Below, in pieces: positions 8,015 through 15,389 of a DNA stretch of 33,925 nucleotides. The DNA lies in assembly GCA_021803245.1 (NCBI GenBank), contig JAJZLT010000011.1, forward strand, positions 1-33,925. The letters are read 5' to 3'. A program made the translations under genes and the position numbers. Within the stretch, counting starts at the first letter, position 1; each line of letters opens with the position of its first letter. Below the pieces are notes generated by a model. That model was not told the origin of the DNA. It worked only from the letters and a program-made list of their open reading frames with translations, and searched no databases. This stretch comes from Microcaldota archaeon. GTDB lineage: Archaea; Micrarchaeota; Micrarchaeia; Micrarchaeales; CABMGC01.

Positions 8015-8368
8015 TCAATCTTTGCTCTTTGAATCCAGCACATCGTGGCCCAATTGGCACAGATGCAGCCACACGCGGATGTCGCCCAGCGATGGCGCAA
8101 CTTTTTCCAGGTACCGCTTTGTGTTGCGGCATATTGCATCCTGACGCTCTATTCTTTCAGGGAAAGCGTGGGCAGTTATATCTAATTCTACCTCGCCGAG
8201 CGACCCTTCCGGGTCTACTTTTACCAGCCTCAGGCTTATCTCATGCTTATCTAACTTAATGTTGCTACAGGTAAGTTCGCTTGCCAGATATGCCTTGAGC
8301 TTGTCTGCAAGCAGGCCCAGAGCTGCAGACTCTTCAGCACTTTTATAGTAGATATTGACAGTTGGCAT
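8015..8368 (-). CDS. Small protein with tautomerase-like layout
   Basis: The 117-residue protein begins MPTVNIYY, with a proline directly after the initiator Met as in 4-oxalocrotonate tautomerase and CHMI families, where Pro-1 is the catalytic base. The apparent order is beta (2-8), helix (about 12-32), beta ('HEISLRLVKVD'), beta ('EVELDITAHAF'), helix ('ERQDAICRNTKRYLEKV') and beta ('DIRVWLHLCQ'), which fits the CHMI-like tautomerase fold. This is a shape argument rather than a firm family match. It lies 64 bases downstream of the COG1709-type regulator on the same strand, with no strong TATA box between, so the two are probably co-transcribed. Confidence 0.5.
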   Translation of the reverse strand: MPTVNIYYKSAEESAALGLLADKLKAYLASELTCSNIKLDKHEISLRLVKVDPEGSLGEVELDITAHAFPERIERQDAICRNTKRYLEKVAPSLGDIRVWLHLCQLGHDVLDSKSKD

Positions 8369-8432
8369 GGAAGGATTAGGAAAGAAAAGGCTAAGAAGAA
8401 GATGGCCCCGCGCATCTACATGGCAATATGCT

Positions 8433-9131
8433 TCATATGTTGCCTAGCCTCGCCTTTATCTCTTCTCCGTCAAGCCGCGTGGTAAGAAGCGGTATATGCT
8501 CGATCTGCGATATCTTTATTGCCAGCTTGTCAACCGAGTCAAGGTTCTGTATTACTACAAGCCTGGGCTTTATCGGAGCTACTCTTACCACGACCATCGG
8601 CGACCTGCCTGTGCTGACCTGATCAAAGATAAAGGCTCTTTCGTTCGTGGAGCCAAACAGGCGGGGATACTCTGAAGGCGATATTTCAAGGATAACGCGC
8701 AGGCTGTCAAGAAGCGTATAACCGAAGAGCTTCATCGTATCCAGATAGCCGGGATTGGCCACTATTTTTGCATCTATCATCCTTGCGAAGTCGACACCGT
8801 TTATAGGAGCAGTAAAGTCCTTTATAAAATAGAACGGGTTCTTTGGCATTGCTCCGGATTCGTCCTTGAAACGTTCGAGGTTTCTGACTACTTCCCCTCC
8901 GTGCTGCGAATCCAGCGTAAAGAGCGCGTCTACAAACCGCTTTATTACGCCTACTCCCGGACTAGCTCTCCTGTTTCCCTCATAATCGCTTATCGTTGAA
9001 GTGGAGATCTTAAGATACTTGGCAAGCTCTATCTGCGAAATGCCGAAGAGTTCGCGCCATTTCTTCATGGTGCTGCCAGGCGTATCCGAGAGAGCAATTT
9101 CCCCGGCTATTCTCTCTTTAAGGCTGTCCAT
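8433..9131 (-). CDS. HTH (XRE/Cro-type) transcriptional regulator, COG1709-like
   Basis: Residues about 20-70 form a Cro/C1-type helix-turn-helix: 'WRELFGISQIELAKYLKISTSTISDYEGNRR'. It is followed by a 150-residue C-terminal domain with 'FYFIKDFTAPINGVDFARMIDA' and 'SPMVVVRVAPIKPRLVVIQNLDSVDKLAIKI', features I recall from archaeal COG1709 predicted regulators. The C-terminal domain may sense a ligand; none is known to me. At 232 residues it is complete. A TATA-like TTTACATA lies near 9157-9164, upstream of ATG 9131. Its likely operon partner is the tautomerase-like gene downstream. Confidence 0.82.
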   Translation of the reverse strand: MDSLKERIAGEIALSDTPGSTMKKWRELFGISQIELAKYLKISTSTISDYEGNRRASPGVGVIKRFVDALFTLDSQHGGEVVRNLERFKDESGAMPKNPFYFIKDFTAPINGVDFARMIDAKIVANPGYLDTMKLFGYTLLDSLRVILEISPSEYPRLFGSTNERAFIFDQVSTGRSPMVVVRVAPIKPRLVVIQNLDSVDKLAIKISQIEHIPLLTTRLDGEEIKARLGNI

Positions 9132-9259
9132 AAACCATCATGTATGATTAGGTATGTAAAGCTTAATAAGATATGTGACGAAGTCCACTTAGACAAATCC
9201 ATTTATGCGCTTGAATGCGCAGCTTTGAAGATAGACAGACCGCTTATAACTGCGAGGCT

Positions 9260-10021
9260 TTATTTCCGATTCCTTCCTGCCTTCCTGATTTTTTTGTTTC
9301 TGCGCCTTTTTTGGCTGTGCTTGGCGACAGGCACCTTTTTGCTTATGTCCGCATATATTTTACTTACCTCGTCATCAGGTACGCTCGGTGCTCTCTTAGT
9401 GACAAAGCCTATTATCGCAAGTATTATTCCTGCTAATATCATCAGAGCGGAGAAGATGCCGCCAACGCTGCTTATCCCGACACTTGAAGTTGGAGAAGTC
9501 ACGTTGAGATTCTGCTCAATGAGATCATATGACACATCAGTAGTTATGTTTCCCGTGTTTCTGTATATAGCATAAAGCATAGAGCCCGGAGGGGAAGCAT
9601 TCAGGTTCTGGTAAAGCGGCTGCGAAAAGCCTAGCTCTGAAAAGTTTTGTGTATACGGGAAGATCCCTTCCTTAGAATCCGGCACTATCGAAACAACATT
9701 CTTGCTGAGCATGTTTGCAGGTATGGAATTTAGTACAGAGTGGCCTGCCTGGCCCGTGGAGTTTGAGAAATTCAGGCTTTCTAGCGCTGAGAGCGTGGCA
9801 TTTGAATTGTTATATGTTATAATGTAGAAATCGACAGGATAAGCCGAAGCATAGGTGAAGATAAAAAGGTTTAAGGAGTTGAAGCTCACCTGCAATGGAA
9901 CCTTTACTACGCTATTTGGCAGGAGCGAGGCCGTCTGCGAATTCTTAATAAGCGACGCCGGAGACGGCGCGGAAAGACCCGCAACCACTACCCCCATGGC
10001 GAGCAATATTAGTCCTACCAC
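9260..10021 (-). CDS. Sequon-rich extracytoplasmic membrane protein, unknown function
   Basis: The protein has an N-terminal hydrophobic segment ('VGLILLAMGVVVAGLSAP'), a 170-residue extracytoplasmic part rich in Asn, Ser and Thr with about eight N-x-S/T sequons, a second membrane helix ('IFSALMILAGIILAIIGFV', about 188-206) and a very basic C-terminal tail ('KRRRNKKIRKAGRNRK'). Both termini are predicted inside. No family is recognised. The start is unclear: GTG 10021 gives a hydrophobic start without the usual positive residues, whereas a CTG at 10039 would add L-D-K-K, a normal anchor start, but no ATG is available. It shares an 83-base divergent promoter region with the second KaiC-like gene, so the two may be co-regulated. 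Confidence 0.72.
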   Translation of the reverse strand: MVGLILLAMGVVVAGLSAPSPASLIKNSQTASLLPNSVVKVPLQVSFNSLNLFIFTYASAYPVDFYIITYNNSNATLSALESLNFSNSTGQAGHSVLNSIPANMLSKNVVSIVPDSKEGIFPYTQNFSELGFSQPLYQNLNASPPGSMLYAIYRNTGNITTDVSYDLIEQNLNVTSPTSSVGISSVGGIFSALMILAGIILAIIGFVTKRAPSVPDDEVSKIYADISKKVPVAKHSQKRRRNKKIRKAGRNRK

Positions 10022-10078
10022 AACTAATTTTTTGTCCAGATAATCACAGTGGGTATTTAAATCATTTTTATCTAATAT

Positions 10079-10091
10079 CTTACATATATAT
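10079..10091 (+). promoter_or_regulatory. TATA box of the KaiC/Cys-repeat operon
   Basis: CTTACATATATAT lies about 21 bases before ATG 10105. On the other strand, TTTAAATA near 10052-10059 is the likely TATA element of the divergent membrane-protein gene. The two promoters are close enough to be controlled together. Confidence 0.5.
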
Positions 10092-10104
10092 AGGTTCTGA
10101 TAAG

Positions 10105-10824
10105 ATGGCAGGATATGTGAAGACCGGTATAGACGGTCTAGATGCGATGCTGAATGGAGGCATACCTGAAGGCAATCAAGTAATAGTGGAGGGCGGACCC
10201 GGTTCCGGAAAAACGCTGATTTCCTTTGAATTCTTATACAGGAATGCGCTGAATGGCGCTACCGGAATCTTCTTTTCATTCGATGAGGAGCCTGATAGGG
10301 TAATCCGAAACGCCAAGGCAGCATTCTATGAACTTGACAGGATAGATGAGATGATAGAGAGCGGCAAGATGCTTGTCTATCCAGATCCATATTATACTAC
10401 TTCAGGAACACAATATGAACTGGGCAAACTTCTTTCTGCAATAGAATCGAAAATAGAAGAATCAAATGCCAAATGTGTTGTCATTGACTCGCTGGCTATG
10501 CTTGCACTTATGGCGCCGGAGCCTGCCCATTTCAGAAAAGCGATAGTCGAGATTATAACAAGCCTGAGAAAGAGAGGAGTAATTTCCTTCTTTACGGAAG
10601 AAATGAAATCTCCTGAAAGGGATCGCCTTGAATTCAGTCCGGAGCATTTTGTATTTGACGGCATAATTACAATGTACCAGACCGGCGAGGATTTCAAGAG
10701 GATGCCTGCCATAGAAATTATCAAGATGAGAGGCACATCCCACAGCATGATAACAACGCCTTATGAAATAACTCCCTCAGGTTTCAAGATAACTGCGGCT
10801 GAGAACATAGCAAACTATGATTGA
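10105..10824 (+). CDS. KaiC-like RecA-superfamily ATPase, copy 2
   Basis: A single-domain KaiC-family ATPase of 239 residues. Walker A GGPGSGKT is at 30-37 after 'AMLNGGIPEGNQVIVE', the acidic segment is 'FFSFDEEPD', the Walker B-like strand is 'KCVVIDSLAML', and the C-terminus carries 'IEIIKMRGTSHSMITTPYEITPSG'. It is a paralogue of the protein at 5950-6684. Its last codons overlap the start of a membrane-anchored cysteine-repeat protein (ATG 10817), so the two are translationally coupled. This suggests the ATPase acts at the inner face of the membrane on that partner, as ArlH does in the archaellum, although that function is inferred only from context. Confidence 0.88.
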   Translation: MAGYVKTGIDGLDAMLNGGIPEGNQVIVEGGPGSGKTLISFEFLYRNALNGATGIFFSFDEEPDRVIRNAKAAFYELDRIDEMIESGKMLVYPDPYYTTSGTQYELGKLLSAIESKIEESNAKCVVIDSLAMLALMAPEPAHFRKAIVEIITSLRKRGVISFFTEEMKSPERDRLEFSPEHFVFDGIITMYQTGEDFKRMPAIEIIKMRGTSHSMITTPYEITPSGFKITAAENIANYD

Positions 10825-11986
10825 GATGAAAACTCAGGGCAAAGGCAAGAAAAAGGGTGAAGCTGAAGTTACTGTAGAAGAGCAGCATGCGGGCATGATA
10901 AAACTGGCTATATTTGCAATAGGCATACTTCTTGCACTTACTCTTGTAATTTACCTGCTTATCCCTTCCGGGAGTGCATTTGAGAGATGCAGGGGCATAG
11001 CCCTTTCCGGGTATAGATATTCTTGCCTGGAGAACCTTGCACAGTCAACAGGCAATTACTCCATCTGCAGATATGTGCCTGAACCGATGGCCAACAACTG
11101 CTATTCTTCCATCGCGGAGCAGGAGAAAAATCTTTCTATTTGCAATATGGCCTCCGGGCAGTCAAATGCCGATTGTGCCATTTATATAGCCAACTCCACT
11201 GATTCATACCAGGACTGCGCTGCGCTGAACGGCACCTACCTGGATAGATGCGATATGGGACTTGCAATCAGGCTGGAGAACGCAAGCATATGCAATGGCA
11301 TAACAGATGGAGCGAACAGGACGATGTGCACCTCAGCCATCTCTTTTGAAAAGGCAGTAGTTGGAGAAAATGCCAGTTACTGCACTACAGTAGAGAACAA
11401 TACTAACTTAAACGAAACAGGGCTTTTCTTTGCATATCTCAATGCATATGGAAACAAAGCTTATACATACACAAATATAACCGACCCCATAAGCAGCATA
11501 ATACTGAGCCAGTACGTAAATGCCAGCCCCAGGGATGAATGCTATGTGGATTTGGCTATGAAATCACATAACCAGGCCTATTGCTCATCAATATCAAACC
11601 AGTCCCTCGTGCAGATCTGCGCCTATTATTCAGTAGCAGGCTCTTCAACTACAATCCCAGCTGCTAACTCCTCGCTTCAGTTAAACTTCTCGGAAAACTA
11701 CACTCAGCTGTACCAGCAATGCATTGACAATAAAACTTTAAGCCAGTACTGCCCGAGCATAAGCCAGCTTAAGGAGCAGTACATGCTTTACTATGCCATT
11801 CTGAACAAAAATGCAAGCGCTTGTGCATCGTTTAACCAGTCTTTGGGCAATTACTGCTACTTCTCGCTTGCAATATCTTACAACCAGTCCAGCTACTGCG
11901 GATATATACAGAACGGCACTGCAAATTCAGCGTGTGTGGAAGCCGTGCTTAACCGGACCTCTTCTGGAACGGGCCAGGGCGGATAG
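10817..11986 (+). CDS. Membrane-anchored cysteine-repeat, heavily sequon-bearing exoprotein
   Basis: The protein has a lysine-rich cytoplasmic tail (1-27), one membrane helix (about 28-49) and a 340-residue exterior part. The exterior has paired cysteines in a regular pattern, C-x10/11-C-x13-C, run about five times near residues 58-190 (segments such as 'NYSIC', 'NLSIC', 'NASIC') and again near the C-terminus. The alternating 10 and 13 spacing suggests helical hairpins stapled by disulfides. I count 21 N-x-S/T sequons, so it is probably glycosylated. Similar Cys-pair repeats occur in other DPANN proteins as I recall, but no function is known to me. ATG 10817 overlaps the ATPase gene by 8 bases; ATG 10826 is an alternative. 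The RecJ-like gene follows after 3 bases. Confidence 0.8.
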   Translation: MIEMKTQGKGKKKGEAEVTVEEQHAGMIKLAIFAIGILLALTLVIYLLIPSGSAFERCRGIALSGYRYSCLENLAQSTGNYSICRYVPEPMANNCYSSIAEQEKNLSICNMASGQSNADCAIYIANSTDSYQDCAALNGTYLDRCDMGLAIRLENASICNGITDGANRTMCTSAISFEKAVVGENASYCTTVENNTNLNETGLFFAYLNAYGNKAYTYTNITDPISSIILSQYVNASPRDECYVDLAMKSHNQAYCSSISNQSLVQICAYYSVAGSSTTIPAANSSLQLNFSENYTQLYQQCIDNKTLSQYCPSISQLKEQYMLYYAILNKNASACASFNQSLGNYCYFSLAISYNQSSYCGYIQNGTANSACVEAVLNRTSSGTGQGG

Positions 11987-11989
11987 CAC

Positions 11990-13399
11990 ATGTATGGAAT
12001 TGTGTCATGCATAAAACATAGGCCAAATCTGGATTTTTACTATGTGACTGCTGATGACGGAAATGGCGGGCTCTCAACCATTGAGCTCGAAAGCCCGCTG
12101 AAGATGGAACTCGGAGAAATGGTTGCGGATGGCGCGGCAGCCGGGCCGGCAGATGGCAAAAATGCGCTGCTCAGAAAGAAGCTCATAGAAAAAGCAATCG
12201 CGAGAAAGATAGAATCCGCGCTAAAGGAGACGCCACCGGCAAGCGGGGTAAATGAGCTGGATAAACTTAACAGGAAGATGTGGCCTGAGATAACGAAAGG
12301 AGCTTCCCTTCTGCTTAAAAAGTTCCTCGCAGGAGCGCCTATCGTGGTGAGATTCCATAACGATGCCGATGGGAGCAGCGGTGCGTATTCGATCTATAAG
12401 GGCCTTAAGGACTTCTCAGAAGGGAATGGAAGGATGGAGAAGAGGATAAACCTTTTCTGGATCATGAATAGGGGCGTCATCTACGGAAAAGAAGAGGCAA
12501 ATTATGACATAATGCTGATTAATGCATATGAGTCGCAGGAGAAGCCGCTGATTGTCTTGATAGATTTTGGCACATCGGAAAAAAGCAACGAAGGCATAAA
12601 AAGCATAGGCAGGTATTTTGATATACTATGGCTTGACCACCATCCGATGACTGGGAACTTCGAGGGAAAGAGCCTGGAATATTACATGAATCCATGGATG
12701 TTTGGAGGGAGCTCTGACTATACTGCCGGCCTGCTCTCTTCAGTGCTGGCCAAGTCATTTTCGAATGCAGACACAACTATCTTCAAAGATGCTTCGCTTA
12801 TAGGGGACTACAGCAAGTATGCAAATCCTTACAAGGAAGCCCAGGATCTCTCCGCACTTCTGGACTTAATAACAAGCGACGCATCGTTTGTGAATTCTGG
12901 CAGGAACGGAAACCTGACCCCGTATGAGATAGAACAGCTTCTTCAGGACAAGACAAGGTCCAGCGAACTTGCAATGTATGCAAATGTGAGGGTCGCTGAG
13001 GCTGCAGATGAGGCCATTCCGCTGCTGAAGGAGAACAATGCAGGAAGGCATAGCATCTACACTCTTGATTACGGCAATGTAAAGGAGAAACAGTCACGAT
13101 ATCCACTATTGGGCAGATTCTCATCTAAGCTTCTGGAGAAGCTGGAGAAAGAAAATGGAAGGGGATGCATAGTTGTATGCCATGTAGGAAACTTCATCTC
13201 GATAAGGGCAAGCAGGGATGTTGGCGAAGAGGCAGGGCTGGTCCAGCTGGCAGGCGCACTGCTGGAGCGATATGGCAGCAGGATAGACTCGGCAGGAGGG
13301 CACAAGAACGCAGTAGGCATAAAGCTTTCCGGCGAAGCCGGAAAAAATGAGATCCTGAGGCAGATAGTTGCTATGATAAGGAAGAATTTGGCAGGGTAA
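11990..13399 (+). CDS. RecJ-like DHH family phosphoesterase/nuclease
   Basis: The 469-residue protein carries the DHH superfamily motifs: HNDADG at 123-128, the metal-site aspartate D192 in 'LIVLIDFG', DHH at 216-218 in 'WLDHHP', and the DHHA1 glycine motif GGH at 436-438 ('SAGGHKNAVGIKL'). This order and length match archaeal RecJ-like proteins (GAN), single-strand exonucleases that in several archaea bind GINS in the replisome. The N-terminal 100 residues are a family extension. It lies 3 bases after the cysteine-repeat gene, an operon neighbour with no obvious functional link to it. Confidence 0.88.
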   Translation: MYGIVSCIKHRPNLDFYYVTADDGNGGLSTIELESPLKMELGEMVADGAAAGPADGKNALLRKKLIEKAIARKIESALKETPPASGVNELDKLNRKMWPEITKGASLLLKKFLAGAPIVVRFHNDADGSSGAYSIYKGLKDFSEGNGRMEKRINLFWIMNRGVIYGKEEANYDIMLINAYESQEKPLIVLIDFGTSEKSNEGIKSIGRYFDILWLDHHPMTGNFEGKSLEYYMNPWMFGGSSDYTAGLLSSVLAKSFSNADTTIFKDASLIGDYSKYANPYKEAQDLSALLDLITSDASFVNSGRNGNLTPYEIEQLLQDKTRSSELAMYANVRVAEAADEAIPLLKENNAGRHSIYTLDYGNVKEKQSRYPLLGRFSSKLLEKLEKENGRGCIVVCHVGNFISIRASRDVGEEAGLVQLAGALLERYGSRIDSAGGHKNAVGIKLSGEAGKNEILRQIVAMIRKNLAG

Positions 13400-13542
13400 T
13401 ACAGTAAGACAAATAAACTGCTAACCAGCGGATGACTGAGCTTCTGCATGAACAAAGAGCAGAAGACAAAGAGCCTGCATGGTAAAAGAGGCAAGCTTTT
13501 TAGCTTTTGGGCAGGAAATAATTAAAGTAATTGGGAATTAGA

Positions 13543-14358
13543 ATGAAAGCCAGACTTTACATTATGATATTGATAGTAATCATAATTGCAGCTTCAGCGA
13601 TCTTTGTTCTTAACGGAGGACCTAAAGACCAGGCGCTCGCAACATACGATAATAAGCCCGTGCCTGCTTCGTTTCTGTCGAAGCTGAATATTTCAGATAG
13701 CATAAGCAATCAGGTAGGCATAGGAAGCGTGACTAGTTTTCCGACCATCCTGGCCAATGCAACGCCGCTGAAAATTGACAACAAAACAGTGGTGTTTTAT
13801 TATGGTGCGGAATTCTGCCCATTCTGTGCTGCCGAGAGATGGGGCATGTTAATTGCACTTATGAGATTTGGGACATTCAGTGGGGTTAAATTTATGACAT
13901 CGAGCGCAACTGATGCCGTGTCTCCAAGCACGCCAACCTTTACTTTTTATAATTCAAGCTATTATAGCCCATACATAACTTTCATGCCTGTAGAGACTGA
14001 GACTAATACTGGCGCTCCGCTTGAAAGCCCTACGAGCCAGGAGCAGGCGCTTTTCAATTTCTATGATGCAAATAACCAGCAGTTGCCCAGCATCGAGAGA
14101 GGCAGCATACCATTTATAGACATCGGAAATTATTCCATACAAATAGGAGCCAACTATCAGCCTAAGGCAGTTTTATACGCAACCAACTGGAGCGTTATTG
14201 CACAGGACTTGCAGAGCCCGTCGTCTGTGCAGTCGCAGGCAATAATTGGAACCGCTAACCTGCTGACAGCGCAGATCTGCGTGGCAGACAATAATACACC
14301 GCAGAATGTTTGCAACCAAAACTATGTTAAAAGCATAGAGAAGCAACTGGGCGCATAA
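13543..14358 (+). CDS. Membrane-anchored thioredoxin-fold protein with CPFC (DUF929-like)
   Basis: The protein has an N-terminal anchor (about 5-23) followed by an extracytoplasmic domain with 'VVFYYGAEFCPFCAAERWGM'; the CPFC redox motif is at 92-95. The following 'FSGVKFMTSSATDA...PTFTFYNSSYYSP' and 'IERGSIPFIDIGNYS' (a cis-Pro-like I-P segment) match the archaeal DUF929 family, which I recall as thioredoxin-like. It probably oxidises or isomerises cysteines outside the cell, like DsbA. ATG 13543 is preferred over TTG 13531 because it is the stronger start and keeps the basic residues before the anchor. The VKOR gene begins 1 base after its stop, so the pair forms a thiol-oxidation unit. Confidence 0.85.
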   Translation: MKARLYIMILIVIIIAASAIFVLNGGPKDQALATYDNKPVPASFLSKLNISDSISNQVGIGSVTSFPTILANATPLKIDNKTVVFYYGAEFCPFCAAERWGMLIALMRFGTFSGVKFMTSSATDAVSPSTPTFTFYNSSYYSPYITFMPVETETNTGAPLESPTSQEQALFNFYDANNQQLPSIERGSIPFIDIGNYSIQIGANYQPKAVLYATNWSVIAQDLQSPSSVQSQAIIGTANLLTAQICVADNNTPQNVCNQNYVKSIEKQLGA

Positions 14359-14359
14359 T

Positions 14360-14764
14360 ATGAACAAAGACAGAGTTTATCTGTCATGCATGGTCCTGGC
14401 AGTGCTGGGTCTGCTAGTTTCCATCTACCTTACTGCCTACCATTACAGCAGCTCTGTGCCGCTGGCGTGCCCTGATACGGGCCTGATCAACTGCGCATCG
14501 GTACTCAACAGCGCTTACGCGTACATACTCGGAGTGCCGCTGGCAGTTTATGGCCTGGTTTTCTTCATCGTCGAACTGGTGATACTTAATCTAAGGTACA
14601 AGGACCTCAAGGCAGTATACAATGCTCTCGGATTGGTCTTTGTCTTTTACTTCATTTATCTGGAATACCTGATAGGGCATATCTGCATTTTCTGCACTAC
14701 AGTGCATATAATTGTGGTGCTGCTTTTCATACTTACCCTGTATGACGCAGCCAGGCACGGCTAA
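14360..14764 (+). CDS. VKOR family membrane thiol oxidoreductase
   Basis: A 134-residue membrane protein with four predicted helices. The loop cysteines C37 and C45 lie in 'ACPDTGLINCASVLNSAYAYILGVP', and the active-site CIFC is at 109-112 in the last helix ('GHICIFCTTVH'). These are the four conserved cysteines of the VKOR family, with the LGVPLAVYG segment between. VKOR proteins replace DsbB: they re-oxidise a DsbA-like partner and pass electrons to a quinone. The gene follows the CPFC protein by 1 base, so that protein is its probable partner. It overlaps the end of a convergent gene by 4 bases. Confidence 0.93.
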   Translation: MNKDRVYLSCMVLAVLGLLVSIYLTAYHYSSSVPLACPDTGLINCASVLNSAYAYILGVPLAVYGLVFFIVELVILNLRYKDLKAVYNALGLVFVFYFIYLEYLIGHICIFCTTVHIIVVLLFILTLYDAARHG

Positions 14765-15027
14765 TATTTTTGCTCTGCGTCTTCTTCATCGCGGAGGCCT
14801 TCCAGCATGCTTGCCGCATTTATCCTTTCAACTATGCCCATTGCCTCCCTTGCTTTTTTCCAGTTCTTCTCCCTTCCTCCGTACGCTGTTATTGCTGCTA
14901 CTATCTCCTTCCTGTATTCAGGGTATTCCAGAGCATACCGCTCCATCTCCTCCATGCTGGTAGGCATGCAGGATTGAGCCTGCCGCAAAGCTCTGCTCGC
15001 CATTCTGGTTTTTATTCCCACTTCCAC
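14761..15027 (-). CDS. Small hypothetical protein (88 aa)
   Basis: I do not recognise this protein. It is soluble, charged and mostly helical, with 'MEEMERYALEYPEYRKEIVAAI' and 'NWKKAREAMGIVERINAASM', and an acidic C-terminus. The gene is supported by a TATA box (CTTTATATATCT on the minus strand, 15062-15051) about 30 bases before GTG 15027, which would give an almost leaderless message; GTG 15021 and ATG 15003 are alternatives. It overlaps the convergent VKOR gene by 4 bases. Confidence 0.65.
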   Translation of the reverse strand: MEVGIKTRMASRALRQAQSCMPTSMEEMERYALEYPEYRKEIVAAITAYGGREKNWKKAREAMGIVERINAASMLEGLRDEEDAEQKY

Positions 15028-15050
15028 ACCCGTATTAGATAGCGCTTTTT

Positions 15051-15062
15051 AGATATATAAAG
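15051..15062 (-). promoter_or_regulatory. TATA box for the 88-aa gene
   Basis: The minus strand reads CTTTATATATCT, centred about 30 bases before GTG 15027. This is the main support for using the GTG start. Confidence 0.6.
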
Positions 15063-15228
15063 ATATCGAAGGTCATGGGATTGTGTGTTATCCCGAAATA
15101 AGTTCCTCTCTTCTAACTTCTTTGCAGCGGTGTTGACAATTTCTCAGTCTGCTCTTCATCAATCGCAGCGCGAAGAGCTGCCCTTTCAAGCAAGACCTCT
15201 TTCTGCTGTACAGCAATATCTTTTTGTT

Positions 15229-15329
15229 TGCCGCAGGTCGGATTTGAACCGACGACATTCCGGTATCTGATAAGGCTTTACAAAAGCCCATCTTCAGCCG
15301 GACACTCTCCCGGACTGAGTTACTGCGGC
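15229..15329 (-). tRNA. tRNA-Phe (anticodon GAA) with a 27-nt intron
   Basis: On the minus strand the acceptor GCCGCAG (15329-15323) pairs with CTGCGGC (15236-15230), with discriminator A at 15229. D stem ACTC/GAGT, anticodon stem TCCGG/CCGGA, T stem GTCGG/CCGAC with loop TTCAAAT. The anticodon loop CTGAAGA is split after position 37 by an intron at 15291-15265. The boundaries form a bulge-helix-bulge: the 4-bp helix CTGA/TCAG is flanked by bulges AG^A and AT^A. The mature tRNA is 74 nt, and CCA is not encoded. Confidence 0.95.
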
Positions 15330-15351
15330 ACGTTATAATAGCTATCCATCC

Positions 15352-15364
15352 AATATTTTATACC
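15352..15364 (-). promoter_or_regulatory. TATA box of tRNA-Phe
   Basis: The minus strand reads GGTATAAAATATT, centred about 28 bases before the tRNA 5' end at 15329. The element is nearly symmetric and lies about 32 bases before the Hef ATG at 15390 on the other strand, so it might serve both genes. Confidence 0.6.
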
Positions 15365-15389
15365 TTTTCAGCATATCTAACTACTGTAA

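Noticed and set aside
7919-8035. Imperfect direct repeat TGCTCTT..TGAATCC about 100 bases apart
   Set aside because: It is short and has a 2-base difference, and one copy lies inside the coding end of the tautomerase-like gene. It is probably chance.
9144-9260. Short plus-strand frame reading 'DEVHLDKSIYALECAALKI', vaguely like small HxsD-type proteins
   Set aside because: The similarity is weak, and the frame runs on into the antisense of the membrane-protein gene, where the sequence becomes low-complexity hydrophobic.
13493-13506. AAGCT-TTTT-AGCTT hairpin after the RecJ-like gene
   Set aside because: A 5-bp A+T-rich stem is too weak to call a terminator, and hairpins are not required in archaea.
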